A DNA stretch of 64,000 nucleotides from an uncultured Clostridia bacterium (GTDB taxonomy: Bacteria; Bacillota; Clostridia; Christensenellales; UBA1242): NCBI GenBank assembly GCA_937895935.1, contig CALBKX010000024.1:76515-140514 (forward strand). The letters are read 5' to 3'. Under the pieces are notes generated by a model, which saw only the letters and a program-made list of their open reading frames with translations, ran no database searches and had not been told where the DNA came from. A program made the translations under genes and the position numbers. Shown here piece by piece: positions 1 through 7,169 of this stretch (the stretch's first letter is position 1; each line of letters starts with the position of its first letter).

Positions 1-114
1 AAAGAGAAAGGTACAATTTCCATTCGTGGACGTAGCAATGAAAACGTTTCAGATTTAAAACTAGATGATTTTATCGCACGTTTAAAGGAAGAAATTTCAA
101 CATTTAAAAAATAG
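1..114 (+). CDS. thrS: Threonyl-tRNA synthetase, C-terminal end (partial)
   Basis: An open frame enters from the left edge and ends at a TAG at 112-114, giving the last 37 residues. The segment reads GTISIRGRSN and then an acidic and basic helix (DDFIARLKEEI), which matches the end of the anticodon-binding domain of class II threonyl-tRNA synthetase. In that family the last strand (GT-S-R-R) is followed by a helix of this type. The enzyme charges tRNA-Thr in the cytoplasm. Only the tail is visible, so the call rests on one short conserved block. ProRS and HisRS share the fold but usually end differently. Confidence 0.72.
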   Translation, partial: KEKGTISIRGRSNENVSDLKLDDFIARLKEEISTFKK

Positions 115-164
115 AATCTCCTAGTTAGAGATAAAAATTTACAAAAGATAAAATAAAGAATTAT

Positions 165-548
165 ATGAAAGAAATACCAATTTTAGTAAAAATTGTAAGT
201 GGGTCAACTTGTGGAATGAGTTTAATATCTATGGATGTTCCAGATGGAATTGAGTTAAATCAAACAATGAATCAGGTCATAAATAAGGATATGATAAGTG
301 TAGAAATTAAAAAAGTATTATGCGAACACTTCAAGGAAAACAATATTGTAAGTTTTTATTGCAGTATTGACGATATTAAAAATTCAGAATTAATACTTTC
401 ATATTATGTTTCAAATAAACATTATGAAATGCTCAATGAGATTTTTAATAATAATGGAAACTTGAAATTAGCAAATAACAAATCATTTTGTATTATGAAA
501 ATTAAACAAGTTATTGATTCATACGACCCAATAATAAACGTTAACTAA
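165..548 (+). CDS. Hypothetical protein, 127 aa
   Basis: I do not recognise this protein. It is small and soluble, with no signal peptide or membrane segment, and is a mix of predicted strands and helices with three cysteines. It starts 50 bases after thrS with no clear Shine-Dalgarno. It ends just before a strong hairpin terminator and so is probably transcribed with, or just after, thrS. In size and position it resembles the small immunity-type proteins that follow in the next 3 kb, but no motif supports a function. The base composition and an uninterrupted frame support coding. Confidence 0.6.
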   Translation: MKEIPILVKIVSGSTCGMSLISMDVPDGIELNQTMNQVINKDMISVEIKKVLCEHFKENNIVSFYCSIDDIKNSELILSYYVSNKHYEMLNEIFNNNGNLKLANNKSFCIMKIKQVIDSYDPIINVN

Positions 549-590
549 GTAAAATAAAACACTTATATCATAAGTATTGTTATTGTATTT

Positions 591-633
591 AAAAACAAGT
601 CATTGAAAAAATTATCAATGACTTGTTTTTTAT
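591..633 (+). terminator. Rho-independent terminator
   Basis: A 14-bp stem (AAACAAGTCATTGA paired with its complement) with a short loop is followed by a run of T. It closes the thrS plus 127-aa gene unit. The matching A run on the 5' side means it could also act on transcripts coming from the right. Confidence 0.85.
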
Positions 634-723
634 GATATAATTTATGTGGTAGGGAAACTCGCTTTTTAGAGAATACATTTTTAAGTTAGTTAGATGTATT
701 AAGATACATCATTCATTTATTAA

Positions 724-1104
724 TTATATGAAATCAATATCGTAGCTTGCACCCAGTTCGCTTAATTGAGTTAAAGTGTTATTTGACATATACAAACAAG
801 GTTTTTCTACAAAGTTAGTAAAAACAATGCAAATATTTAATTTGCCATTATTGTTTTCGATTTCAGTCTTTATTAAATTTACTTTACTATAAATGGTGTT
901 AATAAATTGTTCAAACAATTCATTAACATTAATATCATTAAATTCTTTAGTCCTATAATAATACTTTGCACTTGGGACTGGACTTACTGAATCTTTTAAA
1001 TAAGTCAATTTTTTTGCTTTGTAGCCAAGTATTTTTTCAAACTTAGAAACATCATAATCGCTAAAAAATTGAACACTAATGCTAAAATAATAACTATTAT
1101 TCAT
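724..1104 (-). CDS. DUF4279-like protein, copy 1 (126 aa)
   Basis: Small soluble protein. The N-terminal strand (YYFSISVQF), a conserved S-AKYYYRT block near residue 45 and the C-terminal strand ending ELGASYDIDF fit the DUF4279 family, in which the last residues form a 'L..LGA.LDID' strand. A clear paralogue lies at 3338-3709; the two share the same ends and the block EKPCL-(L/M)SN. It overlaps the upstream 73-aa gene by one base (TAATG), so the two are translationally coupled. Proteins of this family are often found beside toxins in Firmicutes, so an immunity role is possible but inferred. No catalytic motif is visible. Confidence 0.65.
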   Translation of the reverse strand: MNNSYYFSISVQFFSDYDVSKFEKILGYKAKKLTYLKDSVSPVPSAKYYYRTKEFNDINVNELFEQFINTIYSKVNLIKTEIENNNGKLNICIVFTNFVEKPCLYMSNNTLTQLSELGASYDIDFI

Positions 1105-1325
1105 TATCTTTCTTTCTCCTTATTGTTGCCATATATTTCAAAGAATTCTTCCTTTGACATTTCAGTATCAACATATAAATTGCCAAACTTATCTTTAATG
1201 GTAATTGTTTCTCCGTTATATATATCATATTTAGAAACTGGCGAACAGCCATAGTCTTCCTTTACTTCATGTGCATCAACACCATTGCTTTTAAGATAAC
1301 TATCTTGAAATTTTTTATCCCCCAT
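1104..1325 (-). CDS. Small protein resembling a polymorphic-toxin C-terminal tail (73 aa)
   Basis: The chosen start is the ATG at 1325, which has AAGGA five bases upstream. A longer reading from 1367 would need an ATG without a Shine-Dalgarno and has a stop directly before it. The core reads YLKSNGVDAHEVKEDYG and then SKYDIYNG, a pattern I associate with the C-terminal domain of some polymorphic toxins (G-DAHE-K followed by YDIY). Full-length toxins of that kind carry large N-terminal regions; none is present here. It is coupled to the DUF4279-like gene by TAATG. It may be a detached toxin tail, a small regulator or a relic. The family assignment is from memory and uncertain. Confidence 0.5.
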   Translation of the reverse strand: MGDKKFQDSYLKSNGVDAHEVKEDYGCSPVSKYDIYNGETITIKDKFGNLYVDTEMSKEEFFEIYGNNKEKER

Positions 1326-1367
1326 AAAAATCCTTTTTCTTTTTGTGATATATAGTAATGCCACCAT

Positions 1368-1684
1368 CTATTATTATTGAAAGTTTTGTCTGAAAACGAT
1401 GAGGTCATTTTAAGCAAAACTGATGTTGATATATAAGGAACGAGATAAAGTGTTTTTTATGCTTGCTTAAGCCAACACTTGAAATCGTGAGCATATATAT
1501 TCAATCTGTAATTCCATAATTGTTGTGGAAGTAATTGATTTGCGTACAAATGAACAAAGCGACATTACATAGGTTTAAAATGTAAAATTATTTTAGTATA
1601 AAAATATAAAAAAGTTGATAAAATTTAGGAAAGTATTTTAAATGAAAAAAGTCTTTTACAAAAGACTTTTTAATTTTCATTTGG
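1368..1684. other. Intergenic stretch without a gene
   Basis: About 300 bases between the small minus-strand gene pair and tRNA-Leu. I find no open frame with a start and ribosome-binding site on either strand. The stretch AAGTGTT...AACACTT near 1448-1483 could form a weak hairpin. The only clear element is the tRNA terminator at its right end. Confidence 0.5.
1644..1672 (-). terminator. Terminator downstream of tRNA-Leu
   Basis: AAAAAGTCTTTT and AAAAGACTTTTT pair around a very short loop, and on the minus strand the stem runs into T-rich sequence. It lies directly 3' of the tRNA-Leu gene in the direction of transcription. Confidence 0.7.
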
Positions 1685-1768
1685 TGCCGAAGGGGGGACT
1701 CGAACCCCCATGTGATTGCTCACGGCGGATTTTGAGTCCGCTCCGTCTACCATTCCAGCACTTCGGCA
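1682..1768 (-). tRNA. tRNA-Leu (anticodon CAA)
   Basis: Read on the minus strand, the sequence folds as a class II tRNA. The acceptor stem TGCCGAA pairs with TTCGGCA, the anticodon loop CTCAAAA gives CAA (reads UUG), the variable arm is long, the T-loop is GGTTCGAGTCC, and CCA is encoded (1682-1684). Length and arms are normal for Leu. The gene stands alone, away from the six-tRNA cluster at 58-59 kb, with its own terminator. Confidence 0.95.
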
Positions 1769-1856
1769 TATTTAACATTTAGAATAATAACATTATTTTT
1801 TAAAACTTGCAAGTGTTTTATAGAATATTTTTTATTACAATACCAAAAATATATTT

Positions 1857-3251
1857 ATGAGAACTAGCACAAAAGTATTTATGATTTTGTTTATAATTTC
1901 TTTAGTAGGCGTTGTGTTAACCGCTTCATTCTTTTTTTCATCAATTGTTATAAGTGACGGGAGGTTATCATTTAACTTTAATACTATGGCTTATTTTGCA
2001 ATAGGTCTAATGATAATTAATTCAATTTTTGCTACAATTCTATATATTCGATTTTTAAAAAGCCAAAAATTAACATTAAAATTATTTTTTAGTGTTGTTC
2101 CTTTAACTATATTTTTTGCTATTTTAACTTATTTTTTAGCTACAATAAATAATTACAACAATGAAACTGTTACAGTAGTGAAACAAGTTTTGCAAATAAA
2201 TGCAACAAACATAAATAACTATTTATGGATTATTCTTTTGACTTTAATCTATTTGCTAATTGTATTTATAATTTTCAAAATAATAACCAAGCCATTAAAA
2301 AGGTTAGAGCAAGCCATAGAAAGATTATCAGACGGGAATGTTGGTGATAGAATATATATTGGCGGTGGTAATCAATTTTTAAAAATGGAATATGATTTAA
2401 ACAAAATAAATGATAACTATAAAAAGAAAGAAACTATAATAAAACGTACAAATTTGGAATATGAAAAATATATACCAAAACAATTCATTAAATTTTTAGG
2501 CAAAAACTCTGTTTTAGATTTAGAAATTGGTTCTAAAGTTCAGAAAGAAGTTACAACAATGTTTTGTGATATTAGAAATTCAACACAAGTCAGCACAACT
2601 CTTTCTTTAGAAGAAAATTTTAATTATATAAATGCCTATTTAAATGTTGTATCACCAATTATAAGAAAATATAATGGGTATATAGACAAGTATTTGGGAG
2701 ATGGTATAATGGCAATTTTTACACGTTCTCGCCAAGCATATGATTGTGCTCATGCAATTATAAAAGCAGTTCAAGAAAAGAATTTATCAAACGTTTCTAT
2801 GCCAAAACTTGATGTTGGTGTATCTTTAAATACTGGTGATGTGGTGTTTGGCGTTGTTGGTGATGAAACTCGTAAATCAATAACTGTAATATCAGATTCT
2901 GTTAATTTTACAGCAAAAATAGGTGAAGTGAATAAGGTTTTTGGAAGTTTAATTACTTTTTCAAAATCAACTTTAAATGACCTATCTTCTTCAATGAATT
3001 TTAATTATAGATACATTGGAAATTTGATGTTTGATAACAAAGAATATATCCCAATTTTTGAATCACTGGATGCTTATCCAAGGGCTAAAAGAGAAAAGTT
3101 AATAAAATATAAAATTGAATTTGAACAAGGTGTAAGAGCTTATGTAAACGGGAAGTTTAATCAAGCAAAAGATATTTTTGAATCTGTTTACAAAAAAGAA
3201 AAAGACGACAAGGTATGCTTTGTGTTTTATAACAAATCAATAGAAAAATAA
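1857..3251 (+). CDS. Membrane-bound class III adenylate/guanylate cyclase with HAMP domain
   Basis: A 464-aa protein with four hydrophobic helices (about 5-27, 44-65, 73-96, 122-144), a HAMP-type linker (about 145-200) and a class III cyclase domain (about 228-400). The metal-binding aspartates are visible as D238 in MFCDIRNST and D282 in YLGDGIMA. The transition-state asparagine is N350 (DSVNFTAK), but the arginine expected four residues later is lysine (K354). The C-terminal 40 residues look like the short helical tail common to CyaA-type cyclases. It would make cAMP or another cyclic nucleotide at the membrane. No cAMP receptor gene is seen in the window. The ATG lacks an obvious Shine-Dalgarno. 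Confidence 0.85.
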   Translation: MRTSTKVFMILFIISLVGVVLTASFFFSSIVISDGRLSFNFNTMAYFAIGLMIINSIFATILYIRFLKSQKLTLKLFFSVVPLTIFFAILTYFLATINNYNNETVTVVKQVLQINATNINNYLWIILLTLIYLLIVFIIFKIITKPLKRLEQAIERLSDGNVGDRIYIGGGNQFLKMEYDLNKINDNYKKKETIIKRTNLEYEKYIPKQFIKFLGKNSVLDLEIGSKVQKEVTTMFCDIRNSTQVSTTLSLEENFNYINAYLNVVSPIIRKYNGYIDKYLGDGIMAIFTRSRQAYDCAHAIIKAVQEKNLSNVSMPKLDVGVSLNTGDVVFGVVGDETRKSITVISDSVNFTAKIGEVNKVFGSLITFSKSTLNDLSSSMNFNYRYIGNLMFDNKEYIPIFESLDAYPRAKREKLIKYKIEFEQGVRAYVNGKFNQAKDIFESVYKKEKDDKVCFVFYNKSIEK

Positions 3252-3337
3252 TCAAACATATTTTGACATTTTATTCTGTAACTATTATAATAACTAATAG
3301 TAGATGGCTAAGTTATTACTAAGTTTAGGAGGATAAA

Positions 3338-3709
3338 ATGAAATATCATTTTACAATAAGTATACATTTTAGAGGTGATTATAATGTTGAAAAATTGGGT
3401 GAAATTTTAAATTTAAAACCTTATTCTGTAACACCATTAAAAAATTCTGTTGGTAGCAGAAAAAGTGCAAAATTTGTTTTTAGAACTAGCACATTAGACA
3501 ATATTTATACTGATTCAGTTTTTGAACAGTTTGTTAAAAAGGTCGAACACAATTTGGTACAACTTCCTAAAATTTTGAGCGAAAATGAAGGGACATGTGT
3601 ATTTAGAATAGTATTTGAAGAATTAAAAGAAAAGCCTTGTTTAAGTTTAAGCAATGAAGTTCTAGGAATTTTGTACAAATTGAATGCAAGTTATGATGTT
3701 GAATTCTAA
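3338..3709 (+). CDS. DUF4279-like protein, copy 2 (123 aa)
   Basis: A paralogue of the protein at 724-1104, on the opposite strand. It shares the N-terminal strand (YHFTISIHF), the S-AKFVFRT block, EKPCLSLSN and the final LNASYDVEF strand. A strong Shine-Dalgarno (GGAGG) lies seven bases before the ATG, and a strong terminator follows, so it is a single-gene unit or is expressed with the cyclase upstream. The two copies flank tRNA-Leu and the cyclase. Function is unknown; the family is often found next to toxins, but no toxin gene adjoins this copy. Confidence 0.65.
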   Translation: MKYHFTISIHFRGDYNVEKLGEILNLKPYSVTPLKNSVGSRKSAKFVFRTSTLDNIYTDSVFEQFVKKVEHNLVQLPKILSENEGTCVFRIVFEELKEKPCLSLSNEVLGILYKLNASYDVEF

Positions 3710-3718
3710 AATATAGGT

Positions 3719-3759
3719 AGGTAAAATTTTTGTCATTTAAAAATTTTACCTTTTTTTTG
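3719..3759 (+). terminator. Rho-independent terminator
   Basis: GGTAAAATTTTT pairs with AAAAATTTTACC around a short loop and is followed by eight T. It closes the transcription unit of the second DUF4279-like gene. Confidence 0.88.
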
Positions 3760-3847
3760 GTTAAATATATGTTAGGGGTAATGCAAGCAAATTAAATTTA
3801 TTTGTATTAAAGTAACAAAATTATTTTAAATAAAATAAATATTTATA

Positions 3848-4879
3848 ATGAATATAAAATTAATAAATAAAAATAATTTATTATACAATTTAAATTTATG
3901 TGAAAAATCAAGAAAAATAATATGTCCAATGGTTAAAGCTAATGCTTATGGTCATGGCATAAAAGAGATTGTAGGAATTTTAAAAGAAAAGGTTAATTGG
4001 TTTGGCGTAGCTAATGCAAATGAAGCACTTAAAGTAAAAAAAATATCTAAAAATTCCAAATTATTAGTAGTTGGCAAAACTTGTGAGTATAGTAAATTAA
4101 TTAAAAATAACATTTCTTTTACAATAGATTCATTTGAAGATATAAAAAAAATTAATTTAATATGTAATAAAATAAATAAAAAAGCATATGTGCATATTGC
4201 AATAAATACTGGAATGAATAGAATAGGAGTTAAAAATTTATATGAATTCCAAAAAATATTGAATATAATTAATTGTAATGAAAATATTATTTTGGAAGGT
4301 ATTTTTACTCACTTTTTTGATGCAGATTGTGAAAAAACAAATTTTTATAATCAACTTAATATTTTCTCTCAATATGTAAAATTAGTAAATAAAAAAGTTT
4401 TAGTGCATATAGGTGGTAGTTTTGTATTAAACTATAAATTGCCAGATTACATTGATATGGTGAGAGTTGGATTTTTCATTTATGGATATGGAAAAAATGA
4501 TTTAAAACCAGTAATGTCAATCTATTCTGAAATTTTAAAAATAAAAGATTGTAAAAAAGGTGAATATGTTGGATATGGAAATACTAATCAACTAAAAAAA
4601 GATAGTAAAATTGCTACGATTTCTTTAGGTTATGCTGACGGACTTTCAAGGAGATTATCAAATAAACTTAAACTTACAATTAATGGGAAAAAAGCAAAAA
4701 TTTTTGGAAATGTTTGTATGGATATGTGTATGGTAGACGTTACAAATGTGCCTTGCAAAATTAAGGATTTTGTACTGGTTGTTTCAAATATACAAACACT
4801 GGCAAAGTTAATAGGTACGTCACCATATGAATGTTTGACTAATTTTCAATCATTTAGAGGAAAAAGTTTGATTGTTTAA
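3848..4879 (+). CDS. alr: Alanine racemase
   Basis: PLP-dependent racemase that makes D-alanine for peptidoglycan. The PLP lysine is K30 in MVKANAYGHG, the second catalytic residue is Y262 in SLGYADG, and the phosphate- and carboxylate-binding GMNR (R125) and VRVG (R206) blocks are present. At 343 aa it is some 20-30 residues shorter than typical Alr, because its start is compact and its C-terminal barrel short; no core motif is lost. The ATG has no Shine-Dalgarno and follows an AT-rich stretch. The rsmD promoter lies inside the last codons of this gene. Confidence 0.93.
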   Translation: MNIKLINKNNLLYNLNLCEKSRKIICPMVKANAYGHGIKEIVGILKEKVNWFGVANANEALKVKKISKNSKLLVVGKTCEYSKLIKNNISFTIDSFEDIKKINLICNKINKKAYVHIAINTGMNRIGVKNLYEFQKILNIINCNENIILEGIFTHFFDADCEKTNFYNQLNIFSQYVKLVNKKVLVHIGGSFVLNYKLPDYIDMVRVGFFIYGYGKNDLKPVMSIYSEILKIKDCKKGEYVGYGNTNQLKKDSKIATISLGYADGLSRRLSNKLKLTINGKKAKIFGNVCMDMCMVDVTNVPCKIKDFVLVVSNIQTLAKLIGTSPYECLTNFQSFRGKSLIV

Positions 4880-4895
4880 TCAAATTGAGTATAAT
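4868..4895 (+). promoter_or_regulatory. Predicted promoter of rsmD (leaderless)
   Basis: TTGATT (4868-4873), a 16-base spacer and a perfect TATAAT (4890-4895). The rsmD ATG at 4903 is the eighth base after the -10 box, which is where transcription would start. No Shine-Dalgarno lies before it. Confidence 0.5.
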
Positions 4896-4902
4896 ATGCT
4901 TT

Positions 4903-5442
4903 ATGAGAATAATTTCAGGCAAATATAAAGGAAAACAATTAAACTCGCCTAAAAGTGATAACATTCGCCCTACTGGCGACAAGGTTAAACAGGCTTTATT
5001 TACAAAACTACAATTTTTCATTCAAGATGCTATTGTTTTAGATTTATTTAGTGGGTCAGGTGCTCTTGGAATTGAAGCTTTATCTAGAGGGGCGAGGAAA
5101 GTTTTTTTTGTTGATAAAGACAAAAGAAGCATAAAATTAACTTATGAGAATTTAAAAGGATTAGATAAAAATTATGAAGTTATCAACGCTTCATATGACA
5201 TAGCCCTAAATAATTTTAAGGAAAAATTTGATTTAATTTTAGTTGATCCGCCTTATGCAAGTGGCGTATATGACAATGTTTTAGACCTAATCGACAAAAA
5301 CAAATTACTTAATGAAGGTGGGTACATTGTTTGCGAACATCCAGTGGGTTTAAAAATTAATACAAATTTTGTCAATATTGACCAAAAAAGATATGGAACA
5401 GTTGAGTTAACATATTACTCTTATGATTGCAAAAAAAATTAA
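4903..5442 (+). CDS. rsmD: 16S rRNA (guanine966-N2)-methyltransferase
   Basis: Methylates G966 of 16S rRNA, using S-adenosylmethionine, in the 30S subunit. The start chosen is the ATG at 4903, because family members begin MRIISGKYKG; a TTG reading from 4885 would add six residues with no support. The SAM-binding loop DLFSGSGALG (47-56) and the catalytic DPPY (115-118) are in place. At 179 aa it has the usual length. It follows alr by 23 bases but seems to have its own promoter inside the end of alr. In many Firmicutes rsmD is next to coaD, which is not seen here. Confidence 0.93.
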   Translation: MRIISGKYKGKQLNSPKSDNIRPTGDKVKQALFTKLQFFIQDAIVLDLFSGSGALGIEALSRGARKVFFVDKDKRSIKLTYENLKGLDKNYEVINASYDIALNNFKEKFDLILVDPPYASGVYDNVLDLIDKNKLLNEGGYIVCEHPVGLKINTNFVNIDQKRYGTVELTYYSYDCKKN

Positions 5443-5451
5443 ATTTGGGTA

Positions 5452-5480
5452 TTGAAATTTTAATAAGTATGTGCTAGAAT
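5452..5480 (+). promoter_or_regulatory. Predicted sigma-A promoter of the acidic membrane protein gene
   Basis: TTGAAA (5452-5457), a 17-base spacer and TAGAAT (5475-5480), followed by about 40 bases of leader with an AAGGAG ribosome site before the gene at 5524. Confidence 0.6.
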
Positions 5481-5523
5481 ATACTCGTAAAATAAAAAAA
5501 CAAGTAAAATAAGGAGAAAACAA

Positions 5524-6882
5524 ATGGTATTAGAAGTATTAAAATACATATTAATCGTATTAGGTATTATAATTATTGGTGCTTTTATAATTTATGCTCT
5601 TGCAAGTTTAATGCTTGCTATTGTTGATCCACACGCAAAGGACAACAAAAACAACAATCAAGAAAACAATCAACCTGTTCAAAATCAACAAATTGTTTAT
5701 GGACAACCTATTTTATTAAATGAAGCTACAGAACAACCTTCAAAAGATGAAGAAAAAATTGAACAGTCTGATGTTAAAGATGTTGATTTGAAAAAAGCTA
5801 AGGAAGAGGAACTTTTACTTTCTCAATCAAATAATGTTGATGACCTTAGCAAGGAAGAAGATGATTTTATAAAAGAAAAACAAAAAAATATTGAAGAAAG
5901 AATAGCTGCAAAAAAAGCGCAAGAAGAACATGAATCAGATGAAATAAACCTTGATGATATTTTTGTTGATTCTGATGATAAACAAGAAGATGTTTCTAAT
6001 GAAGAAAAAGAAGATGAAGATGACAGCGATGACAATGACGAAGATATTGAAGCATTAATTAACAGAATACTTGCTGAATCTAATGAAGAAAACACAGAAG
6101 CAGATGACGATACACAAGAAGAAGTTGTAGAAGAATCTGATTCAACAAATGAAGCTTCTGAAAATAAAGAACAAGAAAGCGAAGTTGTTGAAGAGAACCA
6201 AGAAGATGTTGAAGGAAATGCTGAAAATCAAGAAGAAATAATTAATGACGAATCAGCTAAACAAGATGAACGCATTAAAGCATTGGAAGAAGAACTTGCT
6301 CGTCAAAAAGAAGAGTATGAAAATAAAATAAAAGAAGTTGAAACTGCTAAGGAAAATGAAACTAATGAAAAAATTGAAGAACTTCAAAAAGAATTAGCAG
6401 AAAAAGAAAAACAACTTTCAGAAACAGAAAATAAACCTACTGGAGCAACATTATCTCTTGAAGAATATGAAGCAAGACTTGAAGTGTTAAAAGACAGACT
6501 TGCAACAAACGAAAAAGAATTTAGAGCAGTTAAAAAAGAATACTTGCCACTTGCTAAAATTAAAAAATCTTACGAAAAAGATAAAGTTAAACTTCGTAGA
6601 AAAGAAGCATTAGTTGCAAAACAAAAAGTTGTATTATATGGTGTTAACAACTATGTAGATATTGACGAAGAAAAAGCTAAAAAACTCTCTGAGGACTTGG
6701 ATTTATTAGACGGATTAAGACTTTCAGTTCAACATTGTGAAGAAGTTTTAAAACAAAATGAAGAACGTTATCCAATTTTAGAAAATTCATACAATATTTT
6801 GTTATCAACAAATGAAAATTTAAAAGCAGATATTGCTGAATGCACTGCTAAAATTGAAGAATTAAAATCTGAACAAGAATAA
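5524..6882 (+). CDS. Acidic, coiled-coil protein with N-terminal membrane anchor (unknown)
   Basis: I do not recognise this 452-aa protein. It has one strongly hydrophobic helix at 5-33, then a Gln/Asn-rich linker and a very acidic, repetitive middle (about 60-250; runs of E and D). A long charged coiled coil follows (about 245-300). A more ordered helical C-terminal domain (about 310-452) contains a tyrosine- and lysine-rich stretch and two cysteines. The layout suggests a membrane-anchored structural or tethering protein with the bulk in the cytoplasm. It is flanked by its own promoter and terminator, has a strong AAGGAG site and appears monocistronic, so it is probably well expressed. Confidence 0.75.
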   Translation: MVLEVLKYILIVLGIIIIGAFIIYALASLMLAIVDPHAKDNKNNNQENNQPVQNQQIVYGQPILLNEATEQPSKDEEKIEQSDVKDVDLKKAKEEELLLSQSNNVDDLSKEEDDFIKEKQKNIEERIAAKKAQEEHESDEINLDDIFVDSDDKQEDVSNEEKEDEDDSDDNDEDIEALINRILAESNEENTEADDDTQEEVVEESDSTNEASENKEQESEVVEENQEDVEGNAENQEEIINDESAKQDERIKALEEELARQKEEYENKIKEVETAKENETNEKIEELQKELAEKEKQLSETENKPTGATLSLEEYEARLEVLKDRLATNEKEFRAVKKEYLPLAKIKKSYEKDKVKLRRKEALVAKQKVVLYGVNNYVDIDEEKAKKLSEDLDLLDGLRLSVQHCEEVLKQNEERYPILENSYNILLSTNENLKADIAECTAKIEELKSEQE

Positions 6883-6932
6883 TAATGCTGTATTCTAAGG
6901 AGATTAAATATTCTTTCACTTAATTAATTAAA

Positions 6933-6969
6933 TAAAAAAGCACTAAAAATAGTGCTTTTTATTTTTTTT
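6933..6969 (+). terminator. Rho-independent terminator
   Basis: AAAAAGCACTA pairs with TAGTGCTTTTT around a four-base loop and is followed by a T run. It ends the single-gene unit at 5524-6882. The next 200 bases to glpK are AT-rich and hold nothing else that I can name. Confidence 0.85.
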
Positions 6970-7169
6970 AATTGAATTATTTAATGTAGATAATTTAGAT
7001 ATTAATTAATTGTAACTAATTATTTGGTAATAATTTTTTTAAAAATATAAAGTTAATTAATAATGAATAACAACTTTATTTAAAAATTTTAAAATGTTTT
7101 AAAAATTACCTTTAATAATTTTTAAATTTAATTTTATTGTGATAAATTATTATTAAGAGGTTACAAAAA

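Noticed and set aside
5823..6095. Minus-strand Ser-rich frame of 90 aa
   Set aside because: It is the shadow of the Glu/Asp-rich region of the gene at 5524-6882; the opposite strand of GAA/GAT codons reads as Ser and Phe.
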